Counted from the stretch's first letter, positions 11,104 to 23,550 are shown. The stretch is DNA of 64,000 bases from Candolleomyces eurysporus (GCA_027579435.1 JANBPK010000720.1:119163-183162); one strand, 5' to 3'. Notes: a model not told the origin generated them from the letters alone. Numbers and translations: made by a program.

Positions 11104-11460
11104 TTGTCGGAACTCGCTAGGAACCCAAGAATGGAGGGCCAGAAACGCCTCCTTTGCTGTTGCTTGCCGAACTGGCGAAAGCAACAATCTACGGTACAGC
11201 TAGTGGACCAGCCTCCCAGCTACTATTACGCGTCTCGTACCATTCAGCGGCGGATGTTGATCACAGGTTCCTCAGCATTCCGACTCCGAGCTAACATGAT
11301 TGGACATTTAACTCAGCCATAGATGATTAGGTTCGAACCAGCCGTTACTGGGAGTGGGGGTGAGTATGTGGGAAGATAGGTGCCAATTCCTATCCGCACA
11401 TCTTTCTACCTAACAGCACTGAAGAGACGGGTCCAGTCTAATAGCTAACGGACACCAGCA

Positions 11461-12314
11461 CTACTGTCGGTCTGAGCGCCACTCTAGGATGTGGATCCCC
11501 CGCTTTTGACCTCTCACTTCCATTGCATCTTCCTTGATAGACCTGGTTTTAAATCCGTTCTTCTCAAATACTCGGACGCTCGCTTGATTCCCGGTGAAGG
11601 CTGCGCATATAAAACGTCTCGCATTCATCCTCGGAATGGCCCAGTCGTGGATCAAAGTGTGCAAGGCGTCTGTCATAATGCCTTTGCTGTGGTGGCTTGG
11701 AGCAAGCCAAACTATGACTGGGGTTAGGATCACTCAGCACCGAAGGAGAGAGCGCATCTCACAGCCAATGTTCCACTCGGTTTCGTCTTTCACGGGTTCG
11801 ACGGCGTTGGCCTCTTTTCCGAGGTTATCATCTTCGCCCTCTCGACTATAATCCTTGGTAAACGAGCGAGCACGAGCCTCTGACGGCTCGATTTTCATGT
11901 CGCCAATCAAGAGATCGCTTCCGTCTTCATGGACCTCGCGGATGGCAGTTAGTGGACTCCCTCCAACGGTTATCAACGCTTCGTCTTGTCGACTATCCTC
12001 CAATGCTTGGAGAATCGCGTCTGACGCTGGCTTCACCTTGGCCAGATAAGCTTCTGCGTGTTCTAGGTGGTCAAAGCTTAGACGTCATCGCCAAAAGAGA
12101 CAAACGAATCAAAACGTCACTCACCGAGTAAAAATGGCAAAGGCGGACTTGCTAAATTATCGTAAACCCTTGGGTCCGACATGTTCACCGTTATCTGTGG
12201 ACCATCGTCCAGTCGAGGAGGTGTTAGTATAACACCGGGATGCTTTTGAAGACGAAGGAATGGTTCCCCTGTGTTGGGGTTGACTTGTAGTGGGTGGTAC
12301 TGACGATTGTACAT
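11461..12314 (-). CDS. GNAT (RimL-like) N-acetyltransferase, tandem copy 1
   Basis: Exons are 12314-12125, 12062-11763 and 11717-11461, giving 248 residues and an intact frame. Exon 1 has LRLQKHPGVILTPPR. Exon 3 carries the acetyl-CoA loop APSHHSKGIMTDAL, then HDWAIPRMNARRF, the signature of RimJ/RimL-type GNATs, and VRVFEKNGFK near the end. The last intron is only 45 nt. It is almost identical to the gene at 13976-14824 and shares intron positions with the gene at 5930-6810. The substrate is unknown. Confidence 0.85.
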
Positions 12315-12889
12315 CTTTGCTTTTCGACCAACTCAGGTTCTGCTCTTATCACTCTAGGATTATGACTCGACTTCAGCATCCTCACCGCTGTGGATATATG
12401 TCTTTGCACGTGATACATGGATTCCTAGTACTGCGACGGGGATAGGTTTACTCTGAGTTCCATCCCATTCGTGCGATGAGCGCTCGTTTATCACTGTTCC
12501 TAGTTCCTGTGCGGCTTTCGTATCTCTCAACGACCCCGACCTGTCGGACGGAGCCATGCCGATCATCGTCTTTCACAACGATATGTCCGAGTTCGTCACT
12601 GATATGGATCGTCGAGACCGAGTAAGTTTCTTCTCGGAATTCGTTCTGTTCTTTTTCATTAACCCAACTACTGTCCGTGTCATGGCTAAGGGCATATCGT
12701 TCCCGTCGGGGTGTGTAATATGATCCCTGTACGGATCCTTCAGGCGAGCTCAATCAAGCGTAATAATCATTCTATGACTGATGAATCTTGAATCTTGAAG
12801 TATCAATATAGTCTAACATCTTCCATTCCATCCCTTGCGATACCCTGTATGACGCAAGCGAGCATACAAGCCGAGATGCCAGTAGTTCA

Positions 12890-15398
12890 GGTTATTTTTG
12901 ATGGAGATATTTGATTTGCATGTCCCTATGGCGTTCGACGGCACTGATGGCGGTGGTTCGCATTTGAAGCATTGGGAGGCATAGGGAAGTCAATAGTGAT
13001 GGTTTTGGTGATAACCTGGATATTTACTGAAGGGAGATTTGGAGCTTGTATGATTGTACATTCCCTCATACAGTCTTTCGTTCCCCTTTCGTGATCTTTC
13101 ATTTACCAAAGCATGGGCTGGGCGACGAAAAATGCCTCGAAAGGACTGCTGCGCGAAATGTCGGACCTCTCCCCTGTGTCCGATAATCACATATCATGAA
13201 TAGCAATTATCAGATCCTGAACAATGGACTGTACTAGCCACCTTGACCATGTTGGTAAATTCCAGCAAAATAACATTCTAATGTAGCCCTTGCGGGTTCA
13301 CATTCACTGTATTATTTCTGTGATTTTAGGGTTTTTATAAAAAATCAGGAGAATAGATTTGCAGAACCCCGAGAATTCGCATAACTACATAGGGGTGTGA
13401 GATTGGCCCTCTTCTTTCCGCACCTATGCTCCCCTTGAGTCTTCCCAGAAAAGAATCTGTATAAAGTGGTTGAGAACCGCCAGCTTGACCTGCGCACCGC
13501 GATCAATGTTTAAATCGCGTGTATGACCTAATTTAATCTGGGTCAGACCCGTTCCGCCACCCTCGCGACCCTTCCTTTCTCTTTCTCTCTCCCCCTCTTC
13601 TCTCTCTCTCTCTCTTCGTTGTCTGAACTCGCTGGGAACTCGAAAAGGAGGGCCAGAAACGCCTCCTTTGCCGTTGCTTGCCGAACTGGCGAAAGCGACA
13701 ATCTAAGGTACAGCTCGTGGACCAGCCTCCCAGCTACTATTATGCGTCTCGTACCATTCAGCGGCGGATGTTGATCACAGGTTCCTCAGCATTCCGACTC
13801 CGAGCTAACATGATTGGACATCTAACTCAGTCATAGATAATTAGGCTCGAACTAGCCGTTACTGGGAGTGGGGGTGAGTATGTGAGAGGATAGGTGCCAA
13901 TTCCTATCCGCACATCTTTCTACCCAACAGCACCGAAGAGACAGGTTCGAGTCTAATAGCTAACGGACACCAGCACTACTGTCGATCGGAGCGCCACTCT
14001 AGGATGTGGATCCCCCGCTTTTGACCTCTCACTTCCATTGCATCTTCCTTGATAGACCTGGTCTTGAACCCGTTCTTCTCAAATACTCGGACGCTCGCTT
14101 GATTCCCGGTGAAGGCTCCACATATAAAACGTCTCGCATTCATCCTCGGAATGGCCCAGTCGTGGATCAAAGTGTGCACGGCGTCTGTCATAATGCCTTT
14201 GCTGTGGTGGCTAGGAGCAAGCCAAACTATGACTGGGTTAGGATCACTCAGCACCGAAGGAGAGAGCGCATCTCACAGCCAATGTTCCACTCGGTTTCGT
14301 CTTTCACGGGTTCGACAGCGTTGGCCTCTTTTCCGGGACTATCATCTTCGCCCTCCCGACTAAAATCCTTGATAAACCCTCGAGCACGAGCGTCTGACGG
14401 CTTGATTTTCATGTCGCCAATCAAGAGATCGCTTCCGTCCGCCTGGACTTCGCGGATGGCAGTTGTTGGGCTTCCTCCAACGGTTATCAACGCTTCGTCT
14501 TGTTGACTATCCTCCAATGCTTGGAAAATCGCGTCTGACGCTGCCTTCATCTTGGCCAGATAAGCTTCTGCGTGTTCTGGATGGTCAAAGCTTAGACGTC
14601 ATCGCCGAAAGAGACGAATCAAAACGTCACTCACCGAGCAAAAACGGCACATGGGGACTTGCTAAATTGTCGTAAACCCTTGGATCCGACATGTTCACCG
14701 TTATCTGCGGACCATCGTCCGGTCGAGGAGGTGTTAGTATAACATTGGGATGCTTTTGAAGACGAAGGAACGGTTCCCCTGTGTTGGGGTTGACTTGTAG
14801 TGGGTGGTACTGACGATTGTACATCTTTGCTTTTCGACTGACTCATGATCAAGTTCTGTTCTTATCACTCTAGGATTATGACTCGACTTCAGCATCCTCG
14901 CCGCGATATATGTCTTTGCACGTGATACGTTGATTCCTAGTAGTAGCACTGCGACGGGGACAGGTTTACTCTGAGTTTCATCCCATTCGTGCGATGAGCG
15001 CTCGTTGATCACTGTTCCTAGTTCCTGTGCGGCTTTCGTATCTCTCAACGACCCCGACCTGTCGGACGGAGCCATGCCGATCATCGTCTGTCACAACGAT
15101 ATGTCCGAGTTCGTCACTGACATGGACCGTCTAGACCGAGTAAGTTTCTTCTCGGAACTCGTTCTGTTCTTTTTCATTAACCCAACTACTGCCAGTATCA
15201 TGGCTAAGGGCATATCGTTCCCGTCGGGGCGTGTAATATGATCCCTGTACGGATCCTTCAGGCGAGGTCAATCAAGCGTAATAATCATTCTATGACTGAT
15301 GAAACTTGAATCTTGAAGTATCAATATAGTCTAGCATCCTCCATTCCATCCCTTGTATGACGCAAGCAAGCATTACAAGCCGAGATGCCAGTAGTTGT
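12890..15398 (+). repeat. Tandem duplication, unit 2 (about 2.5 kb)
   Basis: Head-to-tail copy of 9665-12889, with scattered substitutions and small indels. It lacks the TA-flanked element found in unit 1 and so preserves the empty insertion site at about 13460. After CCAGTAGTT at about 15397 the similarity ends. Confidence 0.9.
13976..14824 (-). CDS. GNAT (RimL-like) N-acetyltransferase, tandem copy 2
   Basis: Exons are 14824-14635, 14576-14277 and 14232-13976, giving 248 residues. Exon lengths match copy 1 exactly (190, 300 and 257 nt). Differences are scattered amino-acid changes (for example DYSREG against DFSREG, and the acceptor CCTAG against TCCAG before exon 2). The loop APSHHSKGIMTDAV is kept, so both copies could be active. 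Confidence 0.85.
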
Positions 15399-15766
15399 CG
15401 GTCATTCCCATACTATATCAAGTGACCTTCCATGATCAATTGCAAGACCGATTGGGGTAAACCTTCCACGTTCATTTCTACATCGTTGAGAGATTGACTT
15501 CAAATTCCCATTTCAATTCTTCCAAAGATGCAGCGGCCTCTCTTCGCTCGTCGACTTCTTCTCAAAACGCCGGACCAACAAGGCCCGCTCTGCCAGTGTT
15601 GTCTTGTTTTTGCTTATCGACTTTTTCCATCTCACCGACCCGGAATGGATCGTGCCGTAAATCTGGACAAGTTTCGGATATAAAGTCGAAAGTCTAGATG
15701 GGAAGCTCTAGTTAGCCCTCTTGGACCCTCCGCCTCCTGCTCTCATTCCCAGAGTCGTGAGCCATC
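15399..15766. other. Intergenic upstream of the FAD monooxygenase
   Basis: It follows the end of the duplicated unit and contains the presumptive promoter. An open frame at 15494-15697 has no recognisable features. Confidence 0.5.
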
Positions 15767-17612
15767 ATGCCTTCAAAGGATTTCTCTATCGTTGTTGTGG
15801 GTGGGGGTATGACCGGTTTGGCGATGTAAGTTTTCGCCATCCCTTTCAAGGGTTGTCTTGCCTCAGAGCTGACTTTGGTATGATTGGAATGCAGAACTAC
15901 TGCCCTCTTGAGAGCGGGACTTGACGTACACGTCTTTGAATCTGCTGTGAGTAGTGGCGGCGTCATCGACACGTGGCGTTTCTTGTTCACACCGCCGCCA
16001 TTTATTTGTAGCCCAAGTTCGATGAAGTCGGAGCGGGTGTCGGCCTGGGTTCGTACTTGGGTTCATCTTCTCGTGATTGAGTTCAAGTTAAACTGAAGTC
16101 GTGCTTGTCTGCAGGTCCTAATGCGGTCAAGGCCCTGAGAGGCCTGGGCGTCCTCGACGATGTTTTGGTCAAGGCTGATCCTCCGAAGCTGGCCATGAGA
16201 CCTTACACTTTTATCAGTGGGAAGGGTAATCATGAGCATATCTTCGATGTAAGTTGATCATTGAAGAAGGCTCGTACTGCCTCTGACTGATGAAATGGAA
16301 CAACATAGTATGCGACTTCTGCCAACCAAGATGGCCTTGGTATCTACAGGTAAGCAACAGAGCCTTGTCCACCCCTCCGCTTGACATCCACGGTTGACTT
16401 AACGCGTGTTCAGGCCAATGTTCTTGGACGCCCTAGTCCCCACGATCGATCCCAAGCGCACTCATTTCGACAAACGCGCTGTGTTGATTTCGACTCTACC
16501 TTCCGGGAAACATATTGTGACATTTCACGATAATACCTCGGTAGAAGCTGATATCGTCATTGGCGCCGACGGGATCAAGAGCATTACCCGCGAATTCGTC
16601 GCGGGGCCTCACCCGCATAAGCACTTGTCTTATGTCAATACCAATACGTATCGTGGCATGGTGAGCATCAGTGCGCTGAAGAAGGATGGTGTCAAGACGG
16701 ATTTGACGAGGCCATTGCTTTGGATGGGGATGAAAAAGGTAAAACTCTAATTTCAAGTTTAACGACGACGTGAAGACTAAATGCTTGTTTCGTCTAGCAC
16801 GTTGTCACGTACCCGATTAAGGGGAATGAGCTTGTAAGTCTCCGTTTAATATGCTTCATTAGAATTAACCTAACTAACTCCCTTTCTAATATAATCGCAG
16901 CTGAATGTCGGAGCCGCATTCTCCACGTCGTTTATCCCGTCCCCACCGCTTACTGAGTCGTGGGTGGAGAGGTCTGTGCCGGCCAGCGAGATGTTCGATG
17001 CGTATGAGGACTGGGGGATGGACGCGAAAATCATTCTCTCTCATATCAAGGAGCCTAGTAAGTGGGCTATGCATGTCGTCGAGCCTCTGGAGCACTATGT
17101 GAAGCAGAAAGTCGTACTTATCGGTGATGCTGTAAGTCCTAAAAGTGTTCCATTATTCACGATGAAACTTAAATTTACGGCGTTTAGGCCCATGCGATGG
17201 TTCCGCACCTTTCAGCTGGTGTTGGGCAAGGATTCGAGGACGCGTATGTTCTTTATCGAATCCTCACTCACCCCAAGACAACGTCGAAAAATCTTAAGGT
17301 CAGTTGTCTCTTATTCTCTGAGTTGGCTTCCCTCCAGCTGACGTGCTTATCTCCTCCGTTTACCCGACACCACAACAGGACGTGCTGAGTATCTACGACA
17401 CCATTAGACCTCCACGGGCGACCTATGTTCAGAGGGAATCCGTACGAATGGGGCGCCTCTACCATGGGTTTGGCCCGCAGCAGGGAGGAAACGATATCAC
17501 GACCACTCAGAATCAGCTTCGTGGAATCTGGGAGCCAGTGTGGAACCACGACTTGGAAGGAGAGGTCTCTCAGCACTTGGATAAATTCTTTGGCCCCAAG
17601 GCGAAGCTATGA
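15767..17612 (+). CDS. FAD-dependent monooxygenase, salicylate-hydroxylase-like
   Basis: Ten exons: 15767-15825, 15895-15946, 16012-16048, 16115-16248, 16309-16349, 16414-16738, 16798-16833, 16901-17131, 17188-17298, 17379-17612 (419 residues). The three flavoprotein hydroxylase motifs are present: dinucleotide-binding IVVVGGGMTGLA near residue 10, the DG motif VIGADGIKS near 190, and the GD motif VLIGDAAHAMVPHLSAG, which spans the last 17131/17188 junction. Such group A enzymes hydroxylate aromatic rings with NAD(P)H and oxygen. There is no transmembrane segment. The substrate is unknown, and no aromatic-catabolism or biosynthesis neighbours are seen. Confidence 0.9.
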
Positions 17613-18010
17613 TGTCGATAACGTGTACCGAAATTGTAATCTGGCTTTTCTGGATTCTCCAAATTGGTGACTCGATATTGTATTATTTGTCGACCTATAG
17701 TACCGTTGCAATGATTCAAAGCTAGACACAGCATCCAGACCAATATAACGAGTCCGTAGAGAGTTTACAGGTTCAAGGCAACAATGGGCGCGGCTGCTCG
17801 ACGGCTCGGCGAAACGCTCACTTCCGGACGGACACATGGTTGACTCTGTTTCCCTGTTGTCAGGTGATCCCGGCTCCGACCTGCCCTGATGTTAAAAGAT
17901 CGATAAGACAAATAGGCACCAGTTGAAACTTTCCTCTCTCTCAACCCCTCCATCGTCGAGGTTGCTATCCGTACATACTTCCCCGTCGACATCGGTAGCA
18001 GCGAGACAAC
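17613..18010. promoter_or_regulatory. eEF2 upstream region with CT-rich leader
   Basis: Between about 17930 and 17960 lies a pyrimidine-rich stretch (TTTCCTCTCTCTCAACC) some 50-80 bp before the eEF2 start. Similar CT blocks precede the start of strongly expressed fungal genes. Its function here is inferred only from position and composition. Confidence 0.35.
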
Positions 18011-20920
18011 ATGGTGTACGTCGTCTTTATCGTCCTCCTGCGCTTAATGCTGACAGCGGGCTCGCAGTAATTTCACAGTCGGTTAGCGAGATTATTTTTG
18101 ATCTCGAAAAGTTGCTCTTGGTTGACGCTCGTCGTCCTACAGATCAGGTTCGGGCCCTTATGGACCGCCCGACCAACATCCGTAACATGAGTGTCATTGC
18201 TCATGGTGAGTAGCGATCATCTCCCAGTGGGCAATGAGCTCACCACTTTCAAAAGTCGATCACGGAAAATCCACCCTTACCGATTCCTTGGTCTCAAAGG
18301 CTGGTATCATTGCCTCCGCCAAGGCCGGAGACATGCGATTCACCGACACTCGTGACGACGAGAAGGAGCGCGGTATCACCATCAAATCGACCGCCATTTC
18401 TATGTATTTCGAGGTCGACAAGGAAGAGCTCAGCTCCATCAAGCAAAAAACCGAGGGTGCGTTGATTATCTATCAAGGATGATAACGCGAAGCTCATTAT
18501 CTTATCATCGGCTAGGCCACGAGTTCTTGATCAACTTGATTGATTCCCCCGGACACGTCGATTTCTCTTCCGAAGTCACCGCCGCCCTCCGTGTCACCGA
18601 TGGTGCCCTCGTCGTCGTCGATTGTGTTGAAGGTGTTTGCGTCCAGACCGAGACTGTGCTGCGCCAGGCTTTGACTGAGCGTATCAAGCCTGTCGTCATC
18701 ATCAACAAGGTCGACCGTGCCCTCCTCGAATTGCAAGTCGACAAGGAATCCCTATACCAATCCTTCATGCGTACCATTGAGACCGTGAACGTCATCATCT
18801 CGACGTACCACGACGCTGCTCTTGGTGATGTCCAGGTCTACCCCGAAAAAGGAACTATCGCCTTTGGTTCAGGTCTCCACGGATGGGGCTTCACTCTCCG
18901 TCAATTCGCTGCTCGATACGCGAAGAAGTTCGGTGTCGACAAAGAAAAGATGATGGTCAAGCTCTGGGGTGACAACTACTTCAACCCTGCCACTCGCAAG
19001 TGGACTACCAACGGCACCGATGCCAACGGCAAGCCATTGGAGCGTGCCTTCTGCTCGTTCGTCCTCGACCCTATCTTCAAAATCTTCGACGCCGTCATGA
19101 ACTTCAAGAAGGACACTGTCACCACCATTCTCGAAAAGCTCGACGTCAAGCTTGCTGCCGACGAACGTGATCAGGAAGGCAAGGCTCTTCTCAAGACCAT
19201 CATGCGTCGCTTCCTCCCCGCCGGTGACTCCCTCTTGGAGATGATTGTCATCAACCTTCCTTCCCCCGCCACCGCTCAGCGCTATCGTGTTGAGACCTTG
19301 TACGAGGGTCCTTTGGACGATGAGTCCGCCATCGGTATCCGTGATTGCGACCCCAAAGGTCCCCTCGTTCTCTACGTCTCCAAGATGGTTCCTACCTCCG
19401 ATAAGGGACGATTCTACGCCTTCGGTCGTGTATTCTCTGGCACCGTCAAGTCCGGACCCAAGGTCCGTATCCAGGGTCCCAACTACGTCCCTGGAAAGAA
19501 GGAAGATCTCTTCGTCAAGGCCATCCAGCGAACTGTACTCATGATGGGTCGTTATGTCGAGCCTATCGAAGATTGCCCTGCTGGTAACATCATCGGTCTC
19601 GTCGGTATCGATCAGTTCTTGCTCAAGAGCGGTACCCTCACCACCTCGGAAACTGCCCACAACATGAGGGTTATGAGGTTCTCCGTCTCCCCTGTCGTGC
19701 AAGTCGCCGTCGAGGTCAAGAACGCCTCTGATCTGCCCAAGCTCGTTGAAGGTCTCAAGCGTCTCTCCAAGTCCGACCCTTGTGTCCAGGCATGGATCGC
19801 AGAAACTGGTGAGCACATTGTCGCCGGTGCTGGTGAATTGCACTTGGAAATTTGCTTGAAGGTTCGTTTGTTCTGCATTACTGGTATGAGTGATTTGCTG
19901 AGGCTCTATCGTAGGATCTCCAAGAAGACCACGCTGGTGTTCCTCTCAAGATCTCCGACCCCGTCGTTCCTTACCGTGAGACCGTCAAGACCGAGTCGTC
20001 GATTGTTGCTCTCTCCAAGTCACAGAACAAGCACAACCGTCTCTTCGTCAAGGCTTTGCCTCTCGAAGACGAACTCACCAAGGCTATCGAGGCCGGTACC
20101 GTCAACGCGCGTGACGACTTCAAGCTCCGTGCTCGTGTCCTCGCTGATGACTATGGCTGGGATGTTACCGATGCTCGCAAGATTTGGTGTTTCGGTCCCG
20201 ACACCACTGGCCCTAACCTGTTGGTCGATGTCACGAAGGGAGTTCAGTACTTGAACGAAATTAAGGACTCTTGTGTTGCTGCGTTCCAGTGGGCTACCAA
20301 GGAAGGTGTCTGCGCTGAGGAGAACGTCCGTGGTATCCGTGTCAATGTGCTTGATGTTACTGTGAGTGGAATCGAATCTTGGTAATGATGAGGGTAACTA
20401 ATGAGTATCGTAGCTCCACACTGATGCTATCCACCGTGGTGGAGGACAAATCATTCCTACCATGCGTCGTGCAACCTACGCCGCCTGCTTGCTCGCCACT
20501 CCTGGTCTCCAAGAGCCCATCTACCTCGGTAAGCTGGATTTGACATGACGGCCAGGGCTCTTCTAATCTATTGTGCGAACAGTCGAGATTCAGTGCCCTG
20601 AGAACGCCATTGGCGGTGTCTACTCGTGTCTCAACAAGCGACGTGGACAGGTCTTCAGCGAAGAGCAGCGTCCGGGAACGCCCATGTTCACGATCAAGGC
20701 GTACCTGCCTGTCGCGGAGTCGTTCGGCTTCAACGGTGAGCTGCGCTCACATACTGCTGGGCAGGCGTTCCCGCAGAGCGTGTTCGACCACTGGGAGGTG
20801 ATGGCGGGCTCGCCGATCGACAAGGGCAGCAAGATGGAGGAGCTGGTTGTCAAGATCCGCACTCGCAAGGGTCTGAAGCCCGATATTCCTCCTCTGGATA
20901 CATACTACGACAAGCTCTAA
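18011..20920 (+). CDS. EFT1: Translation elongation factor 2
   Basis: Exons are 18011-18015, 18068-18081, 18143-18205, 18256-18456, 18516-19861, 19915-20361, 20414-20528 and 20583-20920. They give 842 residues, the standard eEF2 length. [14 protein letters not shown] leads into the GTPase P-loop AHVDHGKST, then [16 protein letters not shown], the G3 motif DSPGH and the G4 motif NKVD. Domain IV carries the diphthamide loop ending [12 protein letters not shown], whose His is the toxin-sensitive modified residue of the family. eEF2 drives ribosomal translocation in the cytoplasm with GTP. Codons are strongly biased to C-ending forms, as in highly expressed genes. The first two coding exons are 5 and 14 nt. 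Confidence 0.97.
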
Positions 20921-21174
20921 GTGTGACAATTTCTGCGTCTCTCATATTATTTCCTCGCGTAGCCATGATGTATAACAAGCATTGCAATAAAAATTGTGGC
21001 GGTCTGTACAGTATGTGACAATTTTGGCGTGAGAAAAAGCGAGTGACAAATGAAATGGTGTTTCAAGTGGTGGACTGGGGCCAGTGACTGTTTTGCTGTA
21101 ATCTCTGTTCGCTCGCTTTTCCACCTTGCTGTCTTTTATCGACCTTTGTTTTCCAGCGACATCTCTTTTCTTTC

Positions 21175-22043
21175 ATGGCCTCCCCTCTCTCCGCCCTTTC
21201 CGCCTCCGTCACCCGCATTCTCTTCCTCACCGGCTTTTCCAAGGAGCTCAAGACCAAGGACATCCAGGCCGCCTTCTCAGACTACGACGGTGTCAGCGGC
21301 GGCTTCAAGATCAAGTGGAGAGACGATACCAGTCTGCTGATCGTCTTCAGCGACGCCTCTGTCGGTGTGTAGCGCTCCTCTCTGCTCCAGCTCACGCTCA
21401 TCCTCCGTCCACAGCGAAACGGGCGTATCTGCACACCGTTGCATTTCCTCCACGCAGTCTTGCCGCCCCCTCTGGCGATCCAGTCACTATCCGGCCGTAC
21501 GATGGTCCCGACGCACAGAGCGTGATTCAGGCAGTCAACGCTCGGTCCCAGCACCACATGAATGCTTCGCGCTCCCATAATGCCCGGGCAGCATCCATCT
21601 CGGCCCTCCCTGGCGCTCGCAGCAATTCTGGCTCCTCCACCAACGCCGGTCGTAACACTCACATCAACACACACGCCGTGATCCCTGAACACACGACAAC
21701 GAACGGTCGGGAACCCTCGCCCACCCTGCCCAGCTTGCCATCACATCCTACCCTGAATGCCCTGATCAGCTCGACACTGGGGGAGGCTGCACTTGTGCCC
21801 TCTGACCCAGCGATCCTGGCGACGAGCCTTCAGGACCAGGCGAACGGACCGAGGATTGGCGACCCAGGAAAGCGTATGTTGGGTGCCGCGTTGGGGAATA
21901 GGCACCCTGGAATCAGCGCCAGAATATTGAACGGCAACGGGAGCGGGAGTCCTGGCACCAACAGCCCCTCTCCGGGCCATGGAGTCGAGCTTGCAATGAG
22001 AGACGTGCAAAGGGCGATGGGCGGACTGGTTGTCGCCGAGTGA
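21175..22043 (+). CDS. RRM-like domain protein, R3HCC1-type
   Basis: Exons are 21175-21364 and 21415-22043 (272 residues). The N-terminal 75 residues (LFLTGFSKELKTKDI, GGFKIKWRDDTSLLIVFSD, AKRAYLHTVAF) resemble the C-terminal RRM-like fold of R3HCC1/R3HCC1L proteins. The remaining two thirds is Ser/Asn/Pro-rich and probably disordered, ending with a short amphipathic helix (VELAMRDVQRAMGGLV). RNA binding is likely, the target unknown. The assignment rests on motif memory. Confidence 0.6.
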
Positions 22044-22554
22044 ATGGGCATGCCCACATGTCCCCCCTAAATCCCTTTGTTCCGTTTCCTCATTTCATTT
22101 ACTGTTTTCTTCTATCACCGGGGCAGCCATTGTACACCACATGTCCTACGTCTTCTCGCCCCTGGAATCCGTCGTCGCTTTTGCCCCATTTCATTTCGAG
22201 CTATTCGTCTTTTTTTTCCNTTTCTTTTTTTTTGATTTACCCTTTTATTTTATTCGCCTTGCCGTGCTCTTGCAAGGAGAGCGAGCGAGATCGAGCAGCT
22301 GGTCACATTCTCTTCTTTCAACCCCCTGAAACAACTAATACGTATATCGTGTTGTCCTTTCCTTCGCAGCCCTAGGTATACTGTAGTGAAATGTCTTAGT
22401 ATTCTATTAGTGTCAATTGACACGTCTATTCAAAAAATCTATCTGTATCTGTATTCGAGGGATGAGCGCTGGATGACTGAATTAGGCAACGAACGCTGTG
22501 CGAAATGGTCAGGTCACTGCTGTGTCTTGGACACTAGCTTTTACCCACACCATC
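22044..22554. other. Intergenic; 3' region with T-rich homopolymers
   Basis: About 22205-22260 is T-rich, with one n inside the homopolymer run. No gene is seen. Confidence 0.5.
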
Positions 22555-23550
22555 ATGACCATGACGGCTGGCGACGAAGATTACGGGTTCCCTGCTGGGT
22601 ATTTCGTTGTGCGCTCCGCTGGGTCCGACCGATCGCTTGATGTGGCGGGGGATAGTGTGAAAGACGGGAGCGAGATTATTCTATTTCCGGAGAAAGAAAA
22701 GTCGCTCGTTGAAGGTGTGTGCTTCGATAGACATCGATAGCAACGTTCATTAACGATTCGATTTAGGCTTTCGGGACCCAGGAGCCAACAACCAGGCACG
22801 TTCAATGGCTTCTCATTGGGTGTGCCCAAGAAGCTTTCTGAATCTGCCCCGCATGCACAGGTGTTCTTCATCGATCCTTCTGGTGCTCTATGCTCGCGAT
22901 CTTCAGGGCACGCCATTGACGTAGAAGGCAAGCTATTCTCTTCTTTCGAGTCATCCATACTTTTGGTTTAGGTTAGGGTGCTGACCGCCTCGTGTCCAGG
23001 CGACCGCTTGGTCTTGAGACACCGGCGCCCAACGACTTACCCGTACCCGAACAAGACCAGTCACCCGCTCCCCAAATTCCGGTACTCCAAAGAGACCGGG
23101 GAGATTACTGTGCACTTCGAATACGACCCTGCTTTTCCGAAGCCTGGAGAGATCAAGTCGGATGCGTGGAAGTCGAAGACTTACGTTCTTACCTCCGTGC
23201 CTCTGAGGAAGCCGCGCACAGCGCTGGAAGATGCATCCCAGTTCATCACTACAAACATCTTTGGGCCTCTCATCACCGGCTTCGGGATTGCTCCGCAACA
23301 GCCGCCCCAGGCAACTCCAGAGGAGGTATTCAACGGGAAGATTGAGCTGAACGACGATGAGGTCGTGGAGGAGGACCGCAGGGAGGAGGACGAGGTGGAC
23401 GATTCGCCCGAGTTGCCCAGGAAGCTCAAGGTCATCGGCATCGCGAACAAAGAGCGCTCTGACAAGACGCTGAGCGACACGGCGAGAGAACGCAGGAAAT
23501 GGGTCGTTACTGGCCTCCGAAAGTCCAACGCCAGGACGACTGGCGTCTAA
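22555..23550 (+). CDS. Beta-trefoil (ricin-B-like) domain protein of unknown function
   Basis: Exons are 22555-22714, 22767-22795, 22861-22927 and 23000-23550 (268 residues). The first 100 residues look like a trefoil lectin fold: GYFVVRSAGSDRSLDV, IILFPEKEKSLVEG, NNQVFFIDPSGALCS, SGHAIDVEGDRLVLRHRRP. The second half has KPGEIKSDAWKSKTYVLTS and an acidic-basic C-terminus. No signal peptide, so it is probably intracellular. Two introns use GC donors (GCACGT at 22796, GCAAGC at 22928). For the first, a GTGTGC donor at about 22820 would also keep frame and add residues. Carbohydrate binding is inference. Confidence 0.65.

Larger units (their letters stand above)
9665..12889 (+). repeat. Tandem duplication, unit 1 (about 3.2 kb)
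   Basis: It begins AGGTTATTTTTGATGGAGAT and ends at CCGAGATGCCAGTAGTTC, running straight into the same start word of unit 2. It aligns collinearly with 12890-15398, including the GNAT gene, a CT-rich tract and long non-coding flanks. The extra length of about 0.7 kb comes mostly from two inserts, at 9741-10076 and 10535-10948. Confidence 0.9.

Noticed and set aside
11320..11345. GGTTCGAACC looking like a tRNA T-loop
   Set aside because: No acceptor stem, D-arm or anticodon arm can be built around it, and unit 2 has changes in the motif.
12448..12753. 101-codon minus-strand frame upstream of GNAT copy 1
   Set aside because: Unit 2 has a stop in the same frame, and no family resemblance was found.
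18869..19843. 324-codon minus-strand frame
   Set aside because: Antisense shadow of eEF2 caused by its biased codon usage.
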